DNA of 64,000 nucleotides from Cryptomeria japonica. Taxonomy: Eukaryota > Streptophyta > Pinopsida > Cupressales > Cupressaceae. Where the stretch lies: assembly GCF_030272615.1 (NCBI RefSeq), contig NC_081414.1, forward strand, positions 822,053,896 to 822,117,895, written 5' to 3'. Under the pieces are notes generated by a model. That model made no database searches, was not told where the DNA came from, and saw nothing but the letters and a program-made list of their open reading frames with translations. The translations under genes were made by a program, and so were the position numbers. Shown here piece after piece: positions 1-10,611 of this stretch (its first letter is position 1; each line of letters begins with the position of its first letter).

Positions 1-140
1 ATATCCTGTGTTATGGTTGTATTTCTTTTGTGGGTGAATGCTTTATTCGCATTTTGGTTTGCATGTGTGGTAACCAGTTTGACTGTCAGACTGCTTTACC
101 AGTTAATACTAATTCACCCCCCCCCTCTTAGTATTCATCA
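1..140 (+). repeat. Partial 5' LTR
   Basis: Only the last 140 bases of the upstream LTR are in the window. They align with 6507-6687 and end in CA just before the primer site. A deletion of about 43 bp relative to the 3' LTR lies just before the poly-C stretch. Confidence 0.92.
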
Positions 141-142
141 AT

Positions 143-155
143 TGGTATCAAAGCC
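143..155 (+). promoter_or_regulatory. Primer binding site (initiator tRNA-Met type)
   Basis: TGGTATCAAAGCC lies 3 bases after the LTR end. It resembles the common plant site TGGTATCAGAGC, complementary to the 3' end of initiator tRNA-Met, with one mismatch (A for G). Confidence 0.88.
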
Positions 156-190
156 TACCTTTCTATAAGTTTAACCACTTTGAAAGAGAT

Positions 191-1483
191 ATGGGGGAAT
201 ACACCTTGAGGGAACTCACTCAATGGCTCACTAAGTCTGAGCAAGCCTATGATGATCTTATGGTCAAATACAAGGCATCTCAAGCAAAAAGAAGAGAACA
301 TGCAGAGAGGCTGATGGAACTATCTGAAAGTAGTTCTGAAGATGAAGCTAACATGGAAGCCATGATTGCTGAAGTCAATAAGCTGAATGATTCAAACTCC
401 AATCCGAGAAAGGAGTTGGAAGGACTGACTATTCAGTTTATTCAAGAGCTTGAGAACTAGAGAAAAGTGGAAGATCTGGTAAAGGACAGAGATCATGAGA
501 TCTCCAAGTTGAAACATGAGATTAGTGCACTAACTGCTCGCCTTCATGAGAGCAGAATGGAAAAAGAAGACATGCAAGGAGAACTGAACATTGCCATCTC
601 TGAAAATGCAAGTCTTATGGAGACAAACATTGCTATTTCCAAAGAACTCTTTGAGTCAAAGGAAATACTTGCTAAGTTTGGCAAAAGTACAGTCAAGCCA
701 GAGCAAAAGCTTGAGTCATCTAAACCGGTAAAGAATACCAATGGTCTTGGTTTTTCTGGACATGAGGAAGGAGAATCCTCAGGAACAAATGTTGAAGCAT
801 CAAAGAAGCAACCGACACTCAAAGGAAAAGGTAAGCAAAAATTAAAACCTGTTTGCTTTAACTGTCTTAAAGAAGGACACACTCCCAATGTATGTAGGAG
901 CAAAGCCTACAATAATTTTCCTTATTTTATCAACAATGTACCTAGATCCAATAAGTTCAATGGTCATTGTTATGCATGCAACAAGTTTGGGCATAGAGCA
1001 TTTGAATGTAGGTCTGTAATGGATAACACTGGAAGATATCCTTAGAGGACCCAAGGAACTGGTCCTAAACCTTTTATGAACCAGAACCATAACTGGTTTA
1101 ATGTCTTCAATCATCAGTTAAGAAGCAGTGGTCATCAAGCAGCAACCGGATGGAGAGAAAGTTGTATGATCTGTCATGGTCATGGTCACACTGTTGCAAC
1201 ATGCAGAAGGAAGAATGGAGACATGTACAATGGACCTTGGAGAGAACCTGGACTTGTTTGCTATCACTGCAACAAACTAGGTCACATTGCAAGATTCTGC
1301 AGAAGCAGAAAAAGTATATTTGATGATATACCGGTCACTCAGGAAGGAGAAATAGATGTTAAAAAAGTTCAAGGGGACATGAAGAAAACATGGAAGAAGA
1401 AACCAATATTGTCGGAAGAGGAACCGGTTTCTGCACCTAGTGTAGAAATATCAGAACTAGCAAATGAAGCCTCAAAGGCTTAG
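191..1483 (+). pseudogene. Gag-like protein: coiled coil plus four CCHC zinc knuckles
   Basis: One continuous frame of about 430 codons is broken only by TAG at 458 and TAG at 1043. Residues about 1-165 are charged and heptad-like, predicting a coiled coil. A Ser/Gly/Lys linker with a GLGF motif follows. Four C-x2-C-x4-H-x4-C knuckles come next: CFNCLKEGHTPNVC near 850, CYACNKFGHRAFEC near 970, CMICHGHGHTVATC near 1165 and CYHCNKLGHIARFC near 1258. Such knuckles bind nucleic acid in retroelement Gag. The coiled coil, linker and knuckle order resembles the C-terminal half of SIRE/Maximus-type copia Gag. The N-terminal Gag domain of that family is absent, and the ATG at 191 lies only 36 bases past the primer site. 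Function: inferred RNA packaging. Confidence 0.8.
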
Positions 1484-1910
1484 GGGGAGCAAACGGTGAA
1501 ATGCTTTCGAACCCTTAGTTGACACCGATAAAAGACCTTAACCGGTATGTTATACCTGTTGCTTGGCAGAAGACCAGAAATGGTAAAAAGGCAAATTAGG
1601 GTTTACACCCCAATAGAGGAGCATTAATGATGGTAGGTGAGAGACATGTATAAATGCAATTTTCAAATCATTTCTCACTATTTTTTTTTGAGCAAAGAAA
1701 AGTTTTCAAGTGCAGAGCAAAGAAAAGGCGATTTGAGCTTACATTTCAAGAAATTGGATAACCTTGAAAAGATTCAAATCTAGTTTGCAAGCGGTAGTGG
1801 AGAACTCAAAGCGGTGATTTGGCATCCGACGGAGAGCAAAGTGAAGCAAAATCAGGAAGCCCTAAATTCACATTTGAAAGGTATTTTTTGTGTTCTTGAA
1901 ATACTCTTCA
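1484..1910 (+). promoter_or_regulatory. Inter-ORF spacer with a TATA-like box
   Basis: This 427-bp spacer has no ORF. TATAAAT sits at 1649-1655, followed by a T-rich stretch and a purine-rich leader with repeated GAGCAAAG(A/T)G-like words, ending at the ATG at 1911. The layout fits an internal promoter and 5' leader for the second ORF, but only the sequence pattern supports this. Confidence 0.4.
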
Positions 1911-4900
1911 ATGGATTTCACATCTCATACCAGTTGAAGTACATCCATTGAGTCAGAAAGTTTCATTCAGAGGAAGTCCAAGTATAATGCTTTATCACAA
2001 GTTCTAGCTGGAGTCATAGTCGAAGAAGGAATTTCAGATTATATTGATTGCAAAATAGAAGACCTAGGGTCTTTAGCCATTCATACTCAGTTAGGTCTAT
2101 TTTGTAGAAAGGACAAAAGGATCAAACCGAAATTTAGTGTCATAGAGAAGAAGAAATTCCACAACGTTGTATATTTCCTGGAAGACTTCACAGAGGAACA
2201 CATCAGGATCATCTTGAGTAGAGTCCATGGTGACAAGATGTACCTGGAGAGGATGCATGATATCACGCCTCAGGCAATTCATGCAGTCACTGGTTTCTGC
2301 AACACAGGGGAAGTGCCAGCCCTCAGAAAAGTGAGCAAAATAGAAATGACCAAGCTCACTGGTTCAACAAGTGATTCATGGGGCATGACAGTCAATCCTA
2401 TCAAGGATGATCTGGTGAAATACGCATGCATGGTGATTGGATACAAAACATTCTCAGCCAGTAGGATTAATTTTGTATCTGCTGTAGTGATAAATGCTGC
2501 TTACCGAATGATAAAAGAGGATGCATCTTTTGACTTATGCACCAGCATGCAAAGGCAAATCCTGCTAAATCTCAAGGCAATCAAGCAGGACAACTCACTA
2601 AGGTTTAAGTTTGGACAACTACTGGTAGGGTTGTTCTTTTATTTCCAAGGCTACTTTCCGGGTGTAGGAGATGTCCAGTGGTCACCTGACCAACCGGTAA
2701 CCAAGTAGATAAAGGAAAGCGTGCAAACCATTGGAACTGGCTACCCTAAGGTACTGAACAAATACTTTGATGAGTTTAGAAGAAAGATGAGTCAGAGGGT
2801 AAGAATCTCAAGTGACATAGTGAAGAAATACGAAGATGACATCTATTTCACTATTCAAGTGGACAAATGTCTAATGGAGGTTGTTGAGCCTAGAATGGAG
2901 GAAGTGGAGCCTATGGGCTATGAGGTCATGTTTGACATGCTGGAAGGGTATGCTTCAACCCTTATTGCCTCGCCTCTTGATCCAAAGGCTAAGAGGATCG
3001 GAACCTACTTGGAGAGGATCGCATCGGTTGAAGAACCATCAGTGAAGAAGGGAAAAGAACCGACAACTAAGAAAGCTAAGGTAGTGCCTGCAGCATCGAC
3101 ACTGGCTACCACTGCGACTCCAAGAGTGACCAAGCGGTCACCGGCAAAGAAGAAACCAGAGGTAACATCAGCAAAAGTCTTCGAAAGAAAGAGGAAGAAT
3201 AAGGCAAATGAACTGGACTCCAAAGAAACCGAGTTTGATGAACAGCCAAAGAAGGCTAGACAGACCAAGAAGATGAAGAAGAATGAATTGGCAGCATCCG
3301 CACCGGTAAATATAAATATCTCCTCTTACAAACCTTTGACACATTGTCAAAGAACAGTAAAGAATATTAGGAGAAATTTACTTCATGATTTAATAGATTA
3401 TTATGATGAATTCAATAGTGAGGAAAAAGATGAAGTACTACAAGAAATCATTCTTTATTTATGTAAAAATGACCAGTCACCATCAGAGATTAAATCTCGG
3501 ATGCTAGATTCATTATTTAAATTATTGGATAATAAATGGTGCATTGTCATTGAAAAGGATCAAGAGATTAGGGAGAAAGTTTTTGCACAGTACTTCCCTG
3601 AACTCTCAGTTGTTGGAGGGGAGAGTTGATGATGTAGAAAAAGATACACATCAGCACATGGCCCATGCTATCAGCTCTCACAAAGCATGAATGGCCAACC
3701 TCCAAGTGGAAAAGGAACTGGTTATTTCCAAACTGGATGAGGTTTTTGATGAGGAAGGAAACCTGGTGGAAGAACCAATCGACACCATAGATGTCGATGC
3801 CCTGGATGTAGAAGATGTCACTCAGGACATACCTTCTGAGGGAACTGAATAGGGGCAACAGGCTGATCAGGGTGGTGAACAAGCTATGGACACACAGCAA
3901 GCGACAAAAGAACAGGAAGAGAAAAGGAAGAAGGATGAAGATGAGAAACAGAGGAAAGAGGAAGAGAAGAGAAAAGAGGAAGAGGAGAAATGGAAAGATG
4001 AAGAAAAGAAGAAGCAAGAAGATGATAGGAAAAAGAAAGAAGAAGAAGATAAGGAAGAAAAGAGAAAGAAGGAAGAAGAGGAGAAGAAAAAGAAGGAAGC
4101 AGAAGAGAAGAAGAAGAAGGAAGTAGAGGAGAAGAAGAAGAAGGAAGAGGAAGAACAAAAGAAGAAGGAAGCGAAAGAGAAGAAGAAGAAGGAAGAGGAG
4201 GAACAAAAGAAGAAGGTAGAAGCAGAGCAAAAGCAGAAAGAAGAAGAAGACAAGAAGAAGATGGAAGAGGAAGAAAAGAAACAGAGAGAGGAGAAAGAAA
4301 AGGAAGAGAAGGAGAAGAAAATGAAGGAAGAAGAAGACAAGACCATTGAAGCAATGAAGACCACACAGATGGAAACTCCTAAGGCAATCGGTAGCCAAGC
4401 CAAACTGGCTGCTATCTCGAGCCCCATTGATCTCTAATCTACAAGTGAGTCTGACCTTATGTAGAGCATCAAGGTTTCCCAAGAGCGCCTTGAAGGCATT
4501 CGAAGGAAAAGAGAACAAGATATTATTCAGGCGGCTGTAGACACACTTACCAGTTTAATCCCCAGTACTAATCTTCCTGACACTGATTCATCACTAGCAC
4601 AATTCAAACTTTTGTGTACTATAGTGGATTATTAGGTGCAGAGTCTAGAAGAAGCAGCAGAGGCCAATGTAAAGAAAGAGCACCAAAAGGCTCTTAATGT
4701 TGCTCTAGTGAAGAAGTTGAATGAGCTTAGGACTGAACTGCTAAAGAATCAAAAGGACATAAGGAATGCCTTGGATGACGGAAACTTGCTACTCAGCAAA
4801 ATCTATCAACCTCATCTATTCTATGATGATGTGCTAGCCAAGAAGCAATAGCTTCAAACAGACTTACAGTCCTACTTGGGCACATTCAAGACTCCTTACG

Positions 4901-5235
4901 ACTCCTTTACAGCATATGGGCAAACCATTCACCAGTTCCAGATCCAGTTAGCCAAGATGGAGCAAGAGATCAGCACAAGGTCTAGGGATTTGCAGGAGCT
5001 TCAACTAGTATTACTTCCATGACTACAAATTCTTCAGAAGTGTTACCTAAACCTAGATGCCCTGACAGTCACAGAAGAACTAAGCACAATAGATGCCATG
5101 GAGGAATAGGTATCATAGATGCAAACACAGAAGGAAGTGGCAACCTCCATAGTTGAGTCCTGGTCCCTTTCCATGAAACAATTTTTGCAGGACTATAAAG
5201 CGGTTTTTAACAAGTATTATTCATTATTGTCATAA
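1911..5235 (+). pseudogene. Second ORF of the pol-less element, unknown protein with Lys/Glu-rich helix
   Basis: The frame opens at ATG 1911 and continues to TAA 5233, with in-frame stops at 1935 (TGA) and 2706 (TAG). A +1 frame change occurs near 3600. Further stops lie at 3688 (TGA), 3850 (TAG), 4435 (TAA), 4462, 4633, 4849 (TAG), 5020 (TGA), 5107 and 5116 (TAG). The product would be about 1,100 residues. Residues 1 to about 270 look globular, with an IDCKIEDLG stretch and aromatic-rich segments (LLVGLFFYFQGYFPGV). A basic Lys/Ser/Thr-rich linker follows, then a second small globular stretch (about 3300-3620). An acidic region leads into about 150 residues of Lys/Glu/Arg, likely a single charged helix, and a Gln/Leu-rich coiled-coil tail. 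I recognise no enzyme motif. Its layout recalls uncharacterised 'putative plant transposon protein' ORFs; that is a guess. Confidence 0.6.
3895..4345 (+). repeat. Purine-rich GAAGAAGAG low-complexity tract inside ORF2
   Basis: About 450 bases are almost entirely A and G on this strand, made of irregular GAA/GAG/AAG codons. In the ORF2 frame this encodes an alternating Lys/Glu/Arg helix. The complementary strand is correspondingly pyrimidine-rich and gives long spurious Leu/Phe/Ser ORFs. Confidence 0.85.
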
Positions 5236-5593
5236 ACTCTTATATATATATATATATGGAAATAGGTTTTTCAGTGGTACTTTGTCATTGTTGGCAAAGG
5301 GGGAGAATTATATCTGGTTTTTGGTTTTAAAATTTTGAAATTTTGATATATTAGGGGAGAAGTATATTAGAGGGAGAAGTATCTGTTTTGAAATCTTAAT
5401 ATATGATGTGCTATATGTTATATTCTCTGATGATTATGTTCTGAATGCACAATTACTATACACTCTATTGATTAAGGGATAGTGTATATTCTTAGGGGGA
5501 GCAATTTTGTTAATGGCCAGTTTTTGTTGTAAAACACTTAGATGTCAAAATTTTACTTTCCTAAGTGTTGCCATCAATGCCAAAGGGGGAGAT
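5236..5593 (+). promoter_or_regulatory. 3' non-coding region with repeated polypurine tracts
   Basis: Between the ORF2 stop and the 3' LTR there are several GGGGGAG-type purine tracts, at about 5297, 5354, 5496 and 5583. The last one (AAAGGGGGAGAT) directly abuts the LTR and is the likely plus-strand primer. An (AT)n run lies near 5240-5256. Confidence 0.75.
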
Positions 5594-6687
5594 TGTTGGC
5601 ATTTTTGATGATTATGTTGTGATTGTCATTGATGGACACACACTTGTATTGAGATCCCCTTTATATGTATGAGCTTGTGCTCAACCGGTATTTGTTGCAA
5701 CTGGTATGTTGTATACTAGTCTCTAGACTAGTGATTTTGCAGAATGTGTTTCCCGGTCTGAAGTGGCATGTCGACCCCAAGAGGTTCACAGATCACAAGT
5801 GGTACGAGGGAGCAAAGCGGCACAACACATTCTTACTAGTCTTCATTTGTGACAAACCAGCAACCAGTATTTTGTATGAATCGGTAATACTCTGTGATGA
5901 GTTACCAACTGGCATTTTGTGATGAGTTACCAATCCACTGATTGTTTGACAGTGCCGACACATTGATGGTGATTCTTGTGTTGTGCTACTAAGTATGTCT
6001 AGATTCATTGAACCTAGGAAATTGTAATGTAATCCTATTGGACCGACATGAAATTAGATTCCTTTAAAAGGACATCATGTCTAGGGTTTTAAGTTGTTGC
6101 TGAAAGGGTTAATGTTGAGCTAGGGTTTGAGGTGGAAGTTGAGTTGTTGTGAGAACGATCTTATTTGAGAAGATTACGTTGTAACTATGAGAGAGAGACA
6201 GAGAGAAGACTAAAGTAATGCTGGAATGCATTAGCTATGAGCAATACTGGATCTAACCAAGCAGTTTGTGCTATTAGATAGATCAAACACTTGTTGATTA
6301 CTCACATCTTTGACATGTGAATCTAAAATCCTCTAACAAGGTATTCTTTAATCGGACTTATCTCCTAACAGAGATTGAGATTCCTAACAGGATTTGTTCT
6401 GGTGAAGAACATTGTAAGACCTTAACCGGTCTGGTTTCTATTCTACAGATAGTGATTTGTGAGTTCCATCTCACCCTGGTTTTTCCTAATTGGGTTTCCA
6501 CGTCAAATATCCTTTGTTATGGTTGTATTTCTTTTGTGGGTGAATGCTTTATTCACATTTTGGTTTGCATGTGTGGTAATCGGTTTGACTGTCAGACTGC
6601 TTTACCGGTTTATCTTTAGACTGTGTAAGTGTTTTTGTACAATAGTTTTTGGCATACTAAGTCACCCCCCCCTCTTAGTATTCATCA
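5594..6687 (+). repeat. 3' LTR of the pol-less element (1094 bp)
   Basis: It starts TGTTGGCA after the polypurine tract and ends TTCATCA at 6687. It contains the poly-C/CTCTTAGTA motif near its end that all copia-like LTRs in this window share. The next bases (GTAAA) run straight into telomere-like repeats, so the element inserted in that array. The left target site is outside the window, so no duplication can be checked. Confidence 0.92.
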
Positions 6688-7255
6688 GTAAATCCTAACC
6701 CTAACCCTAAACCTAAACCTAAACAATACGTAAGCCCTACCATGATCGTAATCCTAACTATAAACCATATCTCAAACCATAACCCTAATACTAACCATGA
6801 TTCGTGCCCTAACCCTAAGCATAATCATAAGCTCTAATCTTATCCATAATCCTAACAATAACCCTAATCATGATATAAATTCTAATCATAACCCTAACTC
6901 TAAATTTAACCCTGATATGAACCCTAACATTAATCCTAACACTAACACTAACCCTTAACCCTAACCCTAACCATGATGTAAACCCTAACACTAGCCATAA
7001 TTCTAACAATAACTGTAATCTTAATCTTAACCATAATCCTAAACCTAACACTAACGCTAACCCTAACCCAACCCCAACCATGATGTAACCTCTACCCCTA
7101 GCCATAATCCTAACAATAATCCTAACTCCTAAACCTAACCATAATTCTAAACCTAAACCAAACCCTAAACTTGATGCGGAACCTAACCATGATATAAACA
7201 CTAATCGTATTGCTAACAATGATGTAAACCTTAACCTTGACCATAATACTAATTA
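6688..7255. repeat. Degenerate interstitial telomere-like array, block 1
   Basis: CCCTAA, CCTAAA and CCTAAC words dominate, interrupted by CATGATGTAAA-type words. The C-rich strand is on plus. It aligns with 32581-33070. The ORF called on the minus strand here is just the repeat read as Gly/Leu/Val codons. Confidence 0.9.
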
Positions 7256-9117
7256 TTTAATAGAGTTTTATATTGCCATTGAATAAATTTGAATATATCT
7301 TACATTTGAGCATATGCTTTAATCTTGCAAGATATATATTATTATAAATATTCTAAATGGATATATTAAATTTCATATATCTTTGCATAAAAATATAATA
7401 ATATTATAATATAATTTAATATAATAAAAGGATAGTATATAATTATATATTGATTTATTTTGTGTTTTCCATGTCGTGTTGCACGATAGCCACTAGCATA
7501 TATATCTTAAATTTTAATTTAATTCATATAAAATACGCCGAGAGATATCCTTCTTTAGGTGCCTAATTTTAATCAATTTTATACTCTAAAGTCAAATAGA
7601 TGCCTTGAGAATGATATCTCTCGGTGTATTTAATATAGATTAAATTATAACTTAAGATATATATGCTAGTATATAATGTAATCTCCCCTCGTTAACTTTT
7701 CAGCTCACATTGCCATTGCTATGGCTTGGTGTTATAGAGAGAATGAGAAAAGGATAAAGAGGTATATTTTTGGATGTAAATAAGTGTTGCTTCATATTTT
7801 GTTATAATAACTTATATTATAAAAGTATTTATTATCTAAGAATATTGTTCGATAGCTAATAGTTATCTATAAATAAATTTATCTTATTTGAGTAGTGTAA
7901 TAATTTGATCTTTTGATGATTATATTAGAAGAACGATTTCAAATATATTGAAAAATATTTAGGATAATTATTTTAAAAATATAAAAAATTCAATTTAAGT
8001 ATTAACAACAAAAGTTTAATTTTTTATAGAAATATATAATAATTTGAAAATAATGGATACATTGGTTTTTTGTCAAACTGATTAACAAAATTGCAATATC
8101 TTGTGTTTAATAAAAAAATGTCGATAAAGATATTAAAAAATACAACCACAAAATATATTATAATAACACGAAAATACATAGTTTTTATAAGAATTATGGA
8201 CCCATTTAGTTCTATGGTCTAATAAAACACTAAAGATCAAGAAAAATCAATGACTTTTCTTATTCAATTAATTTCTTGTGAATCCATATGTTCCCATTGA
8301 AGAGGAGAATTTACAAGCTAAAAGGATGGTCATGACTTGAGTTAATTTTTTTTTTTTAAGTAAAAAATGATTATGACAAAGAAGTTTCATTATTTTTTTG
8401 TGGAATACTGAGATAATTTATAGTCTGGTTTTATTTTGGTATTTTGAGAGTATTTTTGATGTATGTGGTTCGTAAAAAGACAAGACTTAATAACCTTTGA
8501 ATTCTATCTTGAATTGAGAGACATACTTGCGAGTGGTCAATGAGTAAAATTAGAACAATTATAATGAAAAATAGAGAGTAGGTCAATATAAATCATTGAG
8601 ATATGTAACTAAAAATTTCTTCATATTCAAAATTATAAATTTTATAAATTAATTTTCAAAATAATTTTAAGTATAAAACACAATTTTGATCTTAAAAAGT
8701 TGTACATTTAATATATAAAAATAAAAAGATAAATTGTATCTTCTTTACTATTATAACAAATATTGCCAAAAGACAACCATTAGTATGTTGAAGTCGCTGT
8801 AAAGACTTGTGATAATAACAATCTTCTATACTACCAAATGAATTTCCACACATAGGAGAAGCAAGAAAGAATGCTGAATTATTGGATTTAAAGTAGAGGT
8901 GGGACAATACATGTTCATAGAAATACAAACAAACCAAAAAGCATTATAATTGATTCCACTTTACCTACAATCACTGTCAAAATGCAGTTAAAGGACCCAA
9001 GCAAAGAATTTTCAGTTTTCCTAGATTCTTTGACCACGAGCATATAGGGTGGTAACTACTGATAGAAAATTCTCAGCGTGTATGAAAATGATACTCCTAG
9101 TGATGATGTAGTAGTAG
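7256..9117. repeat. AT-rich segmental duplication, copy A (right part)
   Basis: After the telomere-like array this AT-rich segment aligns base by base with 33070-35036, including the inverted-repeat element at 7492. The match ends near GATGATGTAGTAGTAGAC at about 9117. Copy A lacks about 110 bp present in copy B just before that end. No gene is seen in it. Confidence 0.88.
7492..7670. mobile_element. 179-bp long-terminal-inverted-repeat (MITE-like) element, copy A
   Basis: The first about 62 bases (ACTAGCATATATATCTTAA ... CCGAGAGATATC) are the near-exact reverse complement of the last about 62, which end ATATATATGCTAGT. A short unpaired centre of about 55 bases separates the arms. There is no coding capacity. 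Long arms like this are typical of Mutator-like miniature elements, but no target duplication is obvious. The whole piece can fold into one hairpin. Confidence 0.75.
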
Positions 9118-9972
9118 ACTGAATATTTTTTATTTTTTAATTTTAAAGTCGTCGATAAAAACTTCTTTATTCTTTTATTAGATTATTTACAATTTATTAT
9201 ATAGATTATAAACTATAGATTATCAAAATATTAAACATTTGATATAGAGGATGAAAATATTATATTTTTAATTTATTTTGATTTTAAGTGATATCGGTAT
9301 TAGGGAGTCATATTTCATATATTGATTAGAAAGAGATAAGAGTACAAAGTACAAAATGACAACTTCATGGGAGTGCCTAAAAGTTCTTTGAAACTTATAT
9401 GCCTTATGCATATTTGATGCATTATCTCAATAGAAAACTACATGAAATTTCATAACTATTTAAAGCATTTTCTTAAAGCACTTTCTAGGTAAAAAGTGTA
9501 TATTTTAGAACATAGTCCACTAAACCCACCTCTTCAAAAGAGTGTTTTAAATCCATCATTCTTTTGTTTACTTTAAGCAAACCAATACTTTTCTCACTTA
9601 GATCAAATAGCATTAAATTCCCTACCTAGAATGAAGATTTTGTTATGAAGTACTTTCAATCTAGAGCTGATGGCAATCCAAACCTCCTACTTGTATATTG
9701 TTTTAATTAGTTCGTATCTGCATTGCCGTCCAAGGGAGTCACTCACTCCCTTGAATCTCAACATATATTGTTAATTCTTGTCAGGCATTTCTCTTTTGCT
9801 TCTTCCTCCTTCTATTTATTTATCTTCCTACCATGACTATTCTATTTTCTATATTTCTTTAGAGGCCTTGCTACAAGTGACTGTTACTTCTTATTTTTGT
9901 GATTCCAAGGTCATCAATATTAGAGAGATCCCTATCCAATTTAAATCCTTCTAACTCTGTTTTTCTTTCTTT
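9118..9972. other. Unassigned intergenic DNA
   Basis: AT-rich sequence after the duplication breakpoint. I see no convincing ORF, repeat array or element end here. Confidence 0.6.
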
Positions 9973-10600
9973 TTATCTCTCTGAGTAATTCCTTACATCC
10001 CTAATTTGGTCTATCTCAATCTGTGTTTCTTGTGGCCCAATTGCCATCCTTTGTTCCTTATGTAGACTACATTCCATGTTTGTCCTTGAGAGCCAAAACT
10101 CAATGTAAACCTCGTTTTCCCTAGATGTTACTTCCTTTAGCTCGATACTAGGGGGAGAGAGACCTGCCCTCTCCAAACATTCCCACTAGATCCAAAGATA
10201 TCTTAGGGGATATAGAAACCTTCTCCTTGACAATCCCAAGATAGAGAGATCTACTTGTAAAATCTTTCACTAGTTTCTGGCCTAAATTTATTGCTATGGC
10301 ATTATCTTACCTATTGTCTACCTACTACTTGGGAACCCATGTTTTGGGTTGTGACCTAAGACACTTTGATTTGAAATGTTTACTGCTAAAACATCTTAAG
10401 CAAAATAATCTCCTACCATCAATTTCTATTGTATTCTCCCATATCCCCAAATCAGGACAACCATATGACATTTAGAATAGAATCAATGAAGATCATTTTG
10501 ACTCAAACATATAGTGCTAAGTTACCTTTCCCCATAATGAAGCCTTGGACAAGCTCTAGTCTTGAACCAATCAATTGGAGATAATTGTCCAAGCAATATT
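9973..10600 (-). pseudogene. LINE-type ORF1/Gag remnant with a CCHC knuckle
   Basis: On the minus strand, 10462 down to 10325 reads GCPDLGIWENTIEIDGR followed by CLRCFSSKHFKSKC, a perfect C-x2-C-x4-H-x4-C knuckle, then two stops. Upstream, about 10600-10500, a broken reading resembles the DUF4283-type Gag region seen in plant LINE ORF1 (VQGFIMGKGN). Downstream, 10176-9973, an open 67-codon stretch is charged and linker-like. Known: plant LINE ORF1 proteins have a DUF4283 domain followed by such a knuckle. Inferred: a short 3' piece of a LINE ORF1, riddled with stops. No reverse transcriptase was seen nearby. Confidence 0.55.
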
Positions 10601-10611
10601 TGAATGGTACG

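Larger units (their letters stand above)
1..6687 (+). mobile_element. Pol-less LTR retrotransposon carrying two ORFs (5' LTR cut by window edge)
   Basis: Seen: bases 1-140 match 6507-6687, a tRNA-Met-type primer site follows at 143, and a purine tract precedes a complete 1094-bp LTR at 5594-6687. Between the LTRs are two decayed ORFs, 191-1483 and 1911-5235. No protease, integrase, reverse transcriptase or RNase H motif could be read on either strand. Known: non-autonomous LTR elements keep LTRs, primer site and sometimes Gag, and use enzymes from relatives. Inferred: this is such an element, related to the copia group in the window, because the repeated AAAGGGGGAGA tracts and the LTR-end motif are shared. 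The LTR copies differ at about 5-6 of the first 104 aligned bases, mostly transitions, and the 5' copy lacks about 43 bp near its end. Confidence 0.85.

Noticed and set aside
3568-4518. Long Leu/Phe/Ser-rich ORFs on the minus strand
   Set aside because: They are the reverse complement of the purine-rich Lys/Glu tract of ORF2, with no domain.
6815-7219. 134-codon minus-strand ORF rich in Gly, Leu, Val
   Set aside because: It is the telomere-like repeat read through in one frame; similar false ORFs appear at 29778, 31640 and 32685.
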